Shown here piece by piece: positions 41,469 through 53,400 of a stretch of 64,000 nucleotides of DNA. Below the pieces are notes generated by a model, which searched no databases, was not told the origin of the DNA, and saw only the letters and a program-made list of their open reading frames with translations. This DNA comes from Phytohabitans aurantiacus. Its GTDB lineage: Bacteria; Actinomycetota; Actinomycetes; Mycobacteriales; Micromonosporaceae. Numbering within the stretch: the stretch's first letter is position 1; every line of letters begins with the position of its first letter. Location of the stretch: contig NZ_BSDI01000005.1 of the NCBI RefSeq assembly GCF_027923225.1, positions 62,001-126,000 on the forward strand, in the 5' to 3' direction. A program made the position numbers and the translations under genes.

Positions 41469-44400
41469 TCAGCTCCTCACCGGTTGAATCTGGTTGACCT
41501 TCTCGATCGCGCGGGCCACGATCGGGCCGATCCGCGCCAGCCCCGGCCGGCGCAGCATCGACCGGTGCTCGCAGCCGGCCGCGTGGATGTCGATCCGCCC
41601 GGTCACGTACGGCAGCCAGGCCAGCTCCGCGCCCGCGATGCCCGGGTCGGCGCGGAACAGCAACAGGTCGCCGTGGAACGGCGCGGGCTGGAACTCGTTG
41701 TAGAGGTGGATGTGGTTGACGACGATCGCGTCGGCGACCTCGGGCGCGGTACCGGTCAGCGAGGTGGCCGAGGCGTCCACCTCGCCGCGGGCGATCGCCA
41801 GGGCGCGGTCGATGTCGACGGCGTCCAGCCCGATCGGGTACGCGTCGAGGACCGCCAGCAGCGCCACGTGCTCCCCCTCGCTCTGCAGGCGGGTGGCGAT
41901 CGCGTGCGCCACCAGGCCACCGAACGACCAGCCGAGCAGGTGGTACGGGCCGGACGGCTGCACCGAGCGGATCTGGTCGAGGTAGTCGGCGGCCATCTGC
42001 TCCACGCTCGCCGGCAACGCGCCCGTCTCGGTGAAGCCCCGCGCCTGCAGGCCGTACACCGGCTGCTCGGGGTGCAGGTAGCGCACGAGGCCCGCGTACG
42101 GCCAGCTGACCCCGCCGGCCGGATGGACGCAGAACAGCGGCGGCCGGCTGCCGTTCGCCCGCAACGGCAGCAGTACCTCCAGCTCGTGCCGGGTCTCCGG
42201 GGTGTCGAGGCGCGCGGCGAGGCCGGCCGGGGTCGGCGCTTCGAGGACCGTGCGGAGGCTGACGCCGGCCCGCAGCACACCGCGCAGGTGGCCGACGAGC
42301 TTGGTGGCGAGGATGCTGTCGCCGCCGAGGTCGAAGAAGTTGTCGTCCGCCCCGACCGCCTCCTTGTTCAGGACCTCCGCGAACGCCCGGCACAGCGCCT
42401 CCTCGTCGGCCGTCGCCGGGCCACGCGAACGCGCGATCGTGGGCGCGGGCAGCGCCTTGCGGTCGAGCTTGCCGTTGGCGTTCACCGGCAGCTCGTCCAG
42501 GCCCACGATCGCCGACGGGACCATGTAGGCGGGCAGCCGGCGGGCCACCGCCGCCCGCACACCCTCCACATCGGACGTCACGGTGTAGCCGACGAGCCGC
42601 CCGTCGCGGACCACGACCGCGGCCCGGTCCACGCCGTCGCAGGCCGCGAGGGCGGCTTCCACCTCCGCCAGCTCGATCCGGTGGCCGCGCACCTTCACCT
42701 GGTCGTCGGCGCGGCCCAGGTACTCCAGCTGGCCATCGGCGCGCCACCGCACCACGTCGCCGGTCCGGTACATCCGCCCGGGGCCGAAGGGGTTGGCCAC
42801 GAACCGTTCCGCGGTCAGCGCCGGGCGGCCGGCGTAGCCGCGCGCCACGCCCGCACCGGTCACGTACAGCTCGCCGGGCACGCCGTGCGGTACCGGCCGC
42901 AACCATCCATCGAGGACGAAGACCCGGGTACCCTCGATCGGCCGGCCGATCGGCACCTGGTCGCCTTCGAGGGGCTCGCTCACCGTCGCGCACACGGTCA
43001 CCTCGGTCGGCCCGTACGCGTTCAGCAGCCGCCGCCCCACCGACCAGCCGGCCGCGGTCTGCTCCGGCAGCGCCTCCCCCGCCGACACCACGGTGCCCGG
43101 GGCGGCCGATGGTGTCACGGCGGCCAGTACGCTCGGCGGCACCGTCGCGTGCGTCAGGTCGCCGCGGGCCGCCAGCTCCGCCACGGGGTCCGGGCCGGCC
43201 ACGACCACCGCCCCGCCCGACGACAGCGCGCCCCACAGCTCCCACACCGAGGCGTCGAAGCCGGGCGACGAGAACCAGAACACCCGGCTCGTCGCGTCGA
43301 GCCCCAGGCGGCGCACCTGCGAGCGCGCCATGGCCGGTACGCCGCCGTGCGGCACCACGACACCCTTGGGCGCGCCCGACGAACCGGAGGTGTAGATGAC
43401 GTACGCGCGATTCCGGGGGTCGAGCCGCACGGCGGGCGGCGGGCCGGCCGGCCCGTCGACGAACACGTCCGCCGCGCTGAGCAGCCGCTCAGCCCCCGCG
43501 TCGCGGCACATGAACGCGATGCGCTCGGCCGGGTAGCCGGGGTCCACCGGCAGGTACGCCGCGCCGGCCTTGAGCACGCCCAGCATCCCCACCACGAACT
43601 CCAGCGAGCGCGGCATCACCAGGCCGACGACCTGCTCCGCGCGCACCCCGCCGGCGACCAGGCGGTGCGCCAGCCGGTTCGAGGCCGCGTCCAGTTCGGC
43701 GTACGTCAGCGAACGGTCACCCGCGATGACCGCGACCGCCCGGGGCGTCCGGGACGCCTGCGCCGCGAACAGCCGTGGCAACAGCCCGTCCGGCTCGCCC
43801 GCCGAGCCGGCCCAGTCGCGAAGGAGGCGGTCACGCTCCTCAGTGGACAGCAGGTCGACCTCGCCGACCAGGCGGCCGGCGTCTTCGGCGACCGCGGCCA
43901 GTACCCGTTCCAGCCGGGCCAGCAGCGACTCCACCGTGGACCGGTCGAACAGGCCCGGCCGGTAGCGCAGGGTCAGCTCCAGGCCGTCCCGGTGCGCCGC
44001 CGACAGCGACAGCGGGTAGTGGGTGTCGCCCCACCCGTCGACCGCGCTGACCCGCAGCGGTCCAGCGTCCAGGCCCTCAGCGGGCAGCGGGTAGTTCTCG
44101 AACACCGTGATGGTGTCGAACAGCCGGCGGTGCCCGCTGAGCCGGTGGATCTCGCTCAGTCCCAGGTGCCGGTGCGGGATCAGGGCCGCCTGCTCGTCCT
44201 GGATCCCGGCCAGCGCCTGCGCGAGCGTCCGTGACGGGTCGAGCAGGATCCGCACCGGAACGGTGTTGACGCACAGGCCGACCACCTCGGGCGCCTCCGG
44301 TGGGCGTACCGCCACGGTGGCGCCGAACACGACGTCGTCGCGCCCGGTGTGCTGGCCCAGGACCATCGCCCAGGCCGCCTGCACCGCCGTGTTCAGCGTG

Positions 44401-47400
44401 ACACCGAGGGCGTTGAGCCTGGCCCGCAGCGCCGCACCGGTGTCCGCCGGCAGCTTGAGATGTACCGCCTCGGGCGGGCGCTCGTCGCCACCGTGCGCCG
44501 CGACCAGCGTCGGCTCTTCGACGCCCGCCAGCGCGGCCCGCCACGCCGCACGGGCGGCAGACCGGTCCTGAGCGGCGAGCCAGGCCAGGTAGTCGCGATA
44601 GGGCTGCGGTGCGGGCACGGCGCGGCCGCTGTACCCGGCGAGCAGCTCGCGCACCAGGATGGGCAGCGACCAGCCGTCGAGCAGCAGGTGGTGCGCGGTG
44701 ATGACCAGGCGGTGCCGGTCGTCGTCGAGCACGATGAGGGTCATCCGCAGCGACGGTCCACGGTGGAGGGCGAACCGCTCGGCGCGGTCGCGTTCCAGCA
44801 GCAGCCGCAGCGTCTCCGGCCGCGCCCTCGGCTTGACCCGGCGCAGGTCGACGCGGCGCCAGGGCAGGCGGGCGCTGGCCGGTACCACCTGGACCGGGCC
44901 GGAGGCGCGCTGCAGGAACGCCGCGCGCAGGTTGCCGTGCCGGACCAGCAGGGCACCGGCCGCGTCGCGCAACGCCTCCTCCCGCAGCGGGCCGTCGAGG
45001 TCCAGCGCGAGCTGCACGGTGTACGGGTCGCGGGGCGACACGTCGGTCAGGGCGTGGAAGAGCAGGCCCTCCTGCAACGGCGTCAACGGCCACACGTCGC
45101 GCACCGGCACGTCCGGCGCGGCGGCGGCGAAGGACGCCTCGATGTCGTCGATCTGGTCCTGGACGAGCCGCACCAGCGGCAGGTCCGAGGGGGTGAGCCC
45201 GCCGGCGCCGGGCCGGCGGGCCTGCGCCGCCAGGGCGCGCAGCACCGCGAACCAGTCCCGGGCCAGCTCCCGCACCCGCTCCTCGGGCACGAGGCCGGCC
45301 GCCCAGGACCAGGTGGCCGCGAGCCGTGACCCGCCGGGGGCGTCGTGCGCCACGGCGGTCAGCTCCAGGACGTGCGCGAGCGGCGTGTCCGGGTGGGCGC
45401 CGGGTCGCTGGGGTCCGCCCAGTACCGGAGCCCAGCCGTCGCCTGTGGTGACGCGGCCGAGGTAGTTGAAGCCGACCTCGGGCGCGGGCAGGGCCGCCAG
45501 CACCGGCTTGGTCTCGGCGTCGAGGTAGCGCAGCAGGCCATATCCGATGCCACCGTCCGGTATGGACCGGAGCTGCTCCTTGACCCGCTTGAGCGCCACC
45601 GTGGTGTCCGACCGGTGGACGTCGCCCGGGTCGAGCCGCACCGGGTGGATGCTGGTGAACCAGCCCACGGTGCGCGACAGGTCGACCGGCCAGCGCGGAC
45701 CGTCCGGCCGGCCGTGGCCTTCGACGTCCACGACGACAGGCCCGCCGTAGCGGCGCCGCACCGCGATCGCGAACGCGGCCAGCAGCACGTCCTGTACGCC
45801 GCAACGGAACGCCGCCGGCACGCGGGCCAGCACGTCCGTGACGTCCGACGTGGACAGTTCGAGCGTCAGGTGACGGGCGGTGCCGAGGGTGTCGCGGCTG
45901 GGATCGAGCCGCCGGGTGGCGATCCGCGCCCGCGGGCCGTCGAGCACGGCCGTCCACAGGGGAAGCTCGTCCCGGGTGCGGGGGTCGGCGGCGCGGCCGG
46001 CCAGTACCTGGCTCCAGCGGCGCACCGACGTGCCGGCCGGTGGGAGCTGGACGGTCTGCCCGGTGGCGGCCGCCTGCCAGGCCGCGTGCAGGTCGGGCAG
46101 CAGGATCCGCCACGAGACGCCGTCGACGCAGAGGTGGTGGACGACGACGAGCAGGTGTTCGTCGAACAGCACCGCGCGCAGCGTGGCACCCGACGAGGGA
46201 TCGAGCTCGGCGCTCGCCTCGGCGAACTCCCGGGCGACGGTCTCGTCGGTGGCTGGCCCGGCGACCCGGCGCAGGCAGGCGGCCGCGTCGACGGTCCCGA
46301 CCGGACGGACACGGGTCGCGGGTGCCCTGGTCTCGGATGCCCTGTGCAGGCGCAGGGCATCGTGGTGGTCGACGACCGCCTGGAGCGCGGCCGCGAGGTG
46401 GTCGTACTCGATCCCGGCCGGCACCCGCACGAGCACCGACTGGTTGAACCCCGCGAGGGGCCCGCCGCGCTCGGCCCACCACTCGGTGATCGGGGTGGCG
46501 CCGACCGGCCCGACCGGCGCGTCCTCGACCTCCGCGTCGGCGGCGATCGGGGTCGCCACGGCGGCCAGCGCGGCCGGCGTGCGTGCGTTGAACACGTCGC
46601 GCGGCGTGATGGCCAGCCCGGCCTGCCGCGCCCGGCTGACGAGTCGCATCGCCATGATGCTGTCGCCGCCGAGGTCGAAGAAGCCGTCGTCGGCTCCGAC
46701 CTCCGCCCTGTGCAGCACCTCGGCGAACACCCGGCAGAGCATCTCTTCGTCGCCGGTCGCCGGCCTCCGGGACGGGGCGAAGGTGGGGACGGGCAACGCG
46801 CCGCGGTCGAGCTTGCCGCTGCCGTTGACCGGCAACTCGGTCAGGCCCACGATCGCCGACGGCACCATGAAACCGGGCAGCCGGCGCGCGACCGCCTCCC
46901 GGACGCCCTCGACGTCGGGCGGCACCACGTAGGCCACCAGCCGCCCGTCGCGGACCGCGGCGGCGGCCTGCCGCACGCCGTCGCAGGCAGCGAGCGCGGC
47001 CTCGACCTCGCCCAGCTCGATGCGGTACCCCCGCACCTTGACCTGATCGTCGGCGCGCCCGAGGAACTCCAGTTGACCGTCGGCGCGCCACCGGACCAGG
47101 TCGCCGGTGCGGTACATCCGCTCCCCGGCCGGACCGAAGGGATTGGCCACGAACCGTTCGGCCGTCAGTGCCGGCCGGCCGAGGTAGCCGCGGGCCACAC
47201 CGGCGCCGGAGACGTACAGCTCGCCGGGGGCACCGGGCGGCACCGGGCGCAGCCGGCCGTCGAGCACCCGCACGGTCGTGGCGGTGAACGGGCGGCCGAT
47301 CGGCGACACGCCGGCGCCATCCTGGTACGGCTCGCTCATCGTGGCGAAGACCGCTGTCTCGGTTGGACCGTACACATTGACCATCCGCCGCTCGCCGGAC

Positions 47401-50400
47401 CACGGCGCGAGGACGCCGGCCGGTACCGTCTCGGCGCCCACCAGCACCGTGCGGAGCGCGAGGGCGCCGGCCAGTTCGGGCTCGCCGGCGGCCGCCGCCA
47501 GGAGGGCGGCCAGCGCGGTGGGCGTCTGGTTGAGCACGGTGACCCGCTCGTCGACGAGCAGCCGCAGGAACGCCGCCGGCGTGCGGGTGGTCTCCTCCGG
47601 TACCACGACGAGGCGCCCGCCGTGCAGCAGCGCGCCCCACAGCTCCCACACCGAGAAGTCGAAGGCGTACGAGTGGAACAGCGGCCACACGTCATCGGCG
47701 CGGAACTCGAATAGCTCTGTGGAGCTGAACAGCCGCGCCGCGTTGCCGTGCGTGACGACGACGCCCTTGGGCGTGCCGGTCGAGCCGGACGTGTAGATGA
47801 CGTACGCCGGATTGCGCGGGTCGAGCCGCACCACCGGCGGCCAGTCCGGACCGTCCACAAGGACGTCGCCGGCGGTCAGCAGTCGCTCGGCTCCGGCGTC
47901 GCGGCACAGGAACGCGATCCGCTCCGCCGGGTAGCCGGGATCGACCGGCAGGTACGCGGCGCCGGCCTTGAGCACGCCGAGGATCGCGACGACCAGCTCG
48001 ACCGTGCGGGGCATCGCGAGCGCCACGACCTGCTCGGGGCCGGCGCCGTCCGCGACGAGCCGGTGGGCCAGCCGGTTGGCGGCGATGTCCAGCTCCGCGT
48101 ACGTCAGCGACCGGTCGCCGCAGGTCACCGCCACCGCACCCGGTGTACGGGCCACCTGGGCGGCGAACAGCGCGGGCAGCAGGGCGCCCCGTGCCTCACC
48201 GGAGCCCGCCCACGCGGTGAGGATCCGGTCGCGCTCCTCATCGGACAGTACGTCCAGGTCACCGATCCGCCGCCCGGTGTCGCCGAGCGCGGCTGCCAGC
48301 AGCCGCTGGAGCCTGCCGACCAGCGACTCCACTGTGGAGCGGTCGTACAGGTCGGTGCGGTACTCGACGGTCCCCGCGATCCCACCGTCCTCTTCTGCCA
48401 ACGAAAAGGACAGGTCGAGCCGCGACGTGCCGGTGTGTACGGGCACCGGCTCGCACCGCAGCCCCGGCAGGCTCAGGTCGCCGACGGGCTGCTGCCACGC
48501 GAGCATCACTTGGACGAGGGGGTGGTGCGCCAGCGACCGGTCCGGGTTGAGCACTCCCACCAGGTGCTCGAACGGCACGTCCTGGTGTGCCAGCGCGCCG
48601 AGGCCGCGCTCCCGCACCCGCCCCAGCAGCTCGGCGAAGCTCGGGTCGCCCGAGGCGTCCACCCGCAGCACGAGCGTGTTGACGAACATGCCGGTCAGGT
48701 CCGCCAGGGCCGGGTCGGGGCGACCGGCGACCGGTACGCCCACGGGGATGTCGGTGCCGGCGCCGAGCCGGCACAGCAGCGCCGCCAGCCCGGCCTGTAC
48801 GACCATGAACGGGGTCGCGTTGCCGGTGGCGGCGACCCGCTTGATCCGCTCGTACAGGGCAGCGGGCCAGTGGAAAGCGACCACGTCCCCTTGATGTGAC
48901 GGCGAAGCGGCGCGGCGGTCGGCGGGCAGGTGGATGCGCTCCGGCAACCCGGTCAGCGCCTCCCGCCAGTAGCTGTCGTCCGGCACCATTTCGCGCTGCC
49001 ACACCGCGTAGTCCACGTACCGCACCGGCAGCGCCGACCACGCCACCTCGGCGCCCGCGACCCGGCACCCGTACGCGAACGCGAGGTCCCGCCACAGCAC
49101 GCCGGCCGACCATCCGTCGACCGCGATGTGGTGCGAGACCACGAGCAGCACGTGTTCGCCCGGTGCGGGCCGGAACAGGTGCGCCCGCAACGGTGCCTCG
49201 CCGGCCAGGTCGAACGCGTACCGCGCGGCGCGGCGCAACGCGTACGGCAGGTCGGCCGGATCGACGGCTTCGGCGCGCAGGTCCGGGCGGACCGCCTCGG
49301 GTTCGAGGACCCGCTGGTACGGCGCGCCGCCTTCCTCCGGGTAGCTGGTGCGCAGGGCCTCGTGGCGGGCCACCACGTCGGCCAGGGCCGCGCGCAGCGC
49401 CGCGACGTCCAGGTCGCCTTCGATCCGGACGGCGACGGGCACGTTGTACGTCGGCTGCGTCTCGTCGAGGCGGTGCAGTGCCCAGAGCCGCGCCTGCGCG
49501 AACGACAGCGGCGGCCGTGCGGGGCGCGTGGCGAGCGCCAGCACCGGGTTTCGTGGCGCGGCCGCGCGGAGCCGGGGCGCGAGCGCGGACGGGGTCGGCG
49601 CCTCGAAGACGTCCCGGACGCCGACCTCCGCGCCCAGGTCCCGCCGCACCAGGCTCACCAGCCGGGTCACCGACAGGCTGTCGCCACCGAGGTCGAAGAA
49701 GCTGTCGTCGGCGCCCACCGCCTCCTTGTTCAGCACCGCGGCGAACGCCCGGCAGAGCATCTTCTCGTGCTCGGTCGCCGGCTCGCGGGACGGGGTCGAG
49801 GTGGGGGCGGGCAGCGCCTTGCGGTCGAGCTTGCCGTTGCGGTTGATCGGCAGCTCGTCCAGCCCGACGATCGCCGAGGGCACCATGTAAGCCGGTAGCC
49901 GGCGGGCCACCGCCTCTCGCACACCCTCCACATCGGACGGCACCACGTATCCGACCAGCCGGCCGTCCAGCACTGCGGCCGCCGCCTGCTTCACACCGTC
50001 ACACGCGGCGAGCGCCGAAGAGACCTCGCCCAGCTCGATCCGGTACCCGCGCACCTTCACCTGGTCGTCGGCCCGGCCCACGAACTCCAGGTGCCCATCG
50101 GCGCGCCACCGCACCACGTCACCGGTGCGGTACATCCGGCCGCGCTCGAACGGGCAGGCGACGAAGCGCTCGGCCGTCAGCGCGGGGCGTCCCGCGTAAC
50201 CGCGCGCCACACCGGCACCGGCCACGTACAGCTCGCCAGCGACGCCCGGTGGTACCGGTCGTAACCACGCGTCCAGTACCCACAGCCGGGTGCCCTCGAT
50301 CGGTCGCCCGACCGGCACCCCCGCCCCGTCCGGGAGCGGATCGCTGACCGTGGCGCACACGGTCACCTCGGTCGGCCCGTAGGCGTTCAGCAGCCGCCGC

Positions 50401-53400
50401 CCGGCGGACCACTCGGCCAGTACCGGCTCGGGCAGCGCCTCTCCGGCGGCGACGACGGTCCCCACCGGTACCGCCGACGGGTCGAGCCCGGCCAGTACGC
50501 TCGGCGGCACGGTCACGTGCGTGATGCCGTCGCGCGCCGCCAGATCCGCCACCGGATCCGGGCCGGCGACCACAATGGACGCCCCCGACGACAGCGCACC
50601 CCAGAGCTCCCACACCGACGCGTCGAACCCCGGCGACGAGAACCACAGCACACGCTTGCCCGGCCCCAGTCCGAGCCGCCGGACCTGCGCGGCCGCCATC
50701 ACCGGTACGCCGCTGTGCGGCACCACGACGCCCTTCGGCTCCCCCGACGACCCCGACGTGAAGATGACGTAGGCGGCGTTGCGCGGGTCCAGCGCCGGTA
50801 TACGCACCGGGTTGGCTCGGTCCTCGGCGAGGCTTGGCCCGTCGGTCAGGATGTCGTCGGCCGTCAGCAGCAGCCTCGGCCGCGCCTGTTCGAGCAGCAG
50901 GCCCAACCGGTCCGGCGGGCAGTCCGGGTCGACCGGCAGGTACGCCGCACCGGCCTTCAGCACGCCGAGCATCGCCACGACGAACTCCAGCGAGCGCGGC
51001 ACCGCGAGCCCCACCACCTGCTCCGGCCCGGTCCCGTCCGCGATCAGGCGGCGCGCCAGCCGGTTCGAGGCGGCGTCCAGTTCGGCGTACGTCAGCGACC
51101 GCGCGCCGGAGACGACCGCGACCGCGTCCGGTGCCCGCGCCACCCGCGCGGCGAACACCTCCGGAAGGGTCACGCCCGCCTCCACCGCCGCCGACCCGGC
51201 CCACGGACCCAGAACGCTCGCGCGCTCGGAGTCCGAGAGCAGGTCGATCTCACCCACCCGGCGCCCCGGGTCGTCCACCGCCGCCGTCAACAGCCGCCCC
51301 AGCCTGCCGATCAGCGACTCCACAGTGGAACGATCGAACAGGTCGGTGCGGTACTCGACACTCCCCGCGACCCCACCGTCCTCCTCCCCCAACGAGAAGG
51401 ACAGATCCAGCCGCGCGGTACCGGTGTGCACCGGGATCGCCTCGCACCGCACCCCCGACAGGACCGGTTCGACCGCCGGCGTGTGCTGCCACGCCAGCAC
51501 CACCTGCACGAGGGGGTGGTGCGCCGGCGACCGAGCCGGATTGACCACCCCCACCAGATGCTCGAACGGTACGTCCTGGTGCGCCAGGGCACCGACGCTC
51601 CGCTCTCGCACCCGCTCCAGCAGCTCGGCGAAGCGCGGATCGCCCGAGACGTCGACACGCATCACCAAGGTGTTCACGAACATACCGGCCAGGTCCGCCA
51701 GCGCCGGCTCCGAGCGCCCCGCCACCGGTACCCCTATCGGCACATCGGTGCCCGCGCCGAGCCGCGACAGCAGCGCCGCCAGCCCGGCCTGTACCACCAT
51801 GAACGGCGTCGCCCCGCGGTCGGCCGCAAGCCCCTTCACGCGCTCGTACAGCGAAGCCGGCCAGTGGAACGCCACCACATCGCCCTCGCGCGAAGCGGCG
51901 GCCGGACGGCGGTCCACCGGAAGGTCGATCCGCTCGGGCATTCCCGCGAGGGCCTCGCGCCAATAGCCGTCGTCCGGTGCCGCCAGAGCCTGTCGCTGCC
52001 ACGCCGCGTAGTCCGTGTATCGCACCGGCGGCTCGGTCCACTCCGGAGCCTCACCGGCGTACGCCGACGCCAGGTCCCGCCACAGCACACCGGCCGACCA
52101 CCCGTCGACCGCGATGTGGTGCGCCACCACCAGCAGCACGTAGCCACTGTCCACTGTGAACAGGCGGGCGCGGATCGGGAGCTCGCTGGTGAGGTCGAAC
52201 GGTTCCCGGGCGGCCCGGCGCAGCGCCTCGTCGAGGTCGGTCTCGTCCAGAGCCGCCTCATCTACCGCAGCGGTCCGCAGCACCGTGCCCACCTCGGCCG
52301 GATCGAGGACCCGCAGGTACGGCACGCCGTCCGCCTCCGGGTAGACGGTGCGCAGCACCTCGTGCCGGGCCACCACGGCGTCGAACGCCGACCGCAACGC
52401 GGCCACGTCGAGGTCGCCGGAAATCCGCACGGCAGCCGGCATATGGTAAGCCGGGCTCGGCCCGTCGAGCTGGTGCAGGAACCACAGCCGCTCCTGCGCG
52501 AACGACAGCGCCGGCTTCTCCCGCGAGGCCACCGCTCCCACGAGGGCGGGTGGCTCGGCGGGCCGGAGCCGGAGGGCCAGCGCCCCCGGAGTGAGCGCCT
52601 CGAAGACGTCCCGCACGCTCAGCTCCACGCCCAGGTCCCGCCGCACGTGGCCCACCAGCCGGGTCACGGACAGGCTGTCGCCGCCAAGCGCGAAGAAGCT
52701 GTCGTCGGCGCCGACCGCCGGCAGGCCCAGCACCGTGGCGAACGCCCCGCACAGCATCTGCTCGCGGGCGTCCGCTGGCTCGCGTGACGTCAAAAAAGTG
52801 GGTGCGGGCAACGCCTTGCGATCCAGCTTGCCGCTGCCGGTCAGCGGCAGCTCCACAAGGGACACCACGGCGGAGGGGACCAAGTACGCCGGCAGCCGGC
52901 GGGCGAGAGCCTCCCGTACGGCCGCCACGTCCACATCGGCCGGTGTCACGTACCCCACCAGCCGCCCGTCCCGCACCACGGCGGTCGCTCGCCGCACCCC
53001 GTCACATGCGGCGAGCGCCGCCGAAACCTCACCCAGCTCGATCCGGTACCCGCGCACCTTCACCTGGTCGTCGGCCCGTCCCAGAAACTCCAGTTGCCCG
53101 TCGGGGCGCCACCGCACCACATCGCCGGTCCGGTACATCCGGCCCGGCCCGAAAGGGCACGCGACGAACCGTTCCGCCGTCAGCCCGGCGCGCCCGGCGT
53201 ACCCCCGCGCCAGCCCGGCACCGGCCACGTACAGCTCACCGGCCACCCCGGGCGGAGCGGGGCGCAGCGCGCCGTCGAGCACGTACATGCGCAGGTAGCG
53301 CAGTGGCCTGCCGATCAGGCCGGCGCCCGCTCGCGCGTCCTCGTGGCGCAGCGCGGCGTACGTGGCGTGCACGGCGGTCTCGGTGGTGCCGTACATGTTC

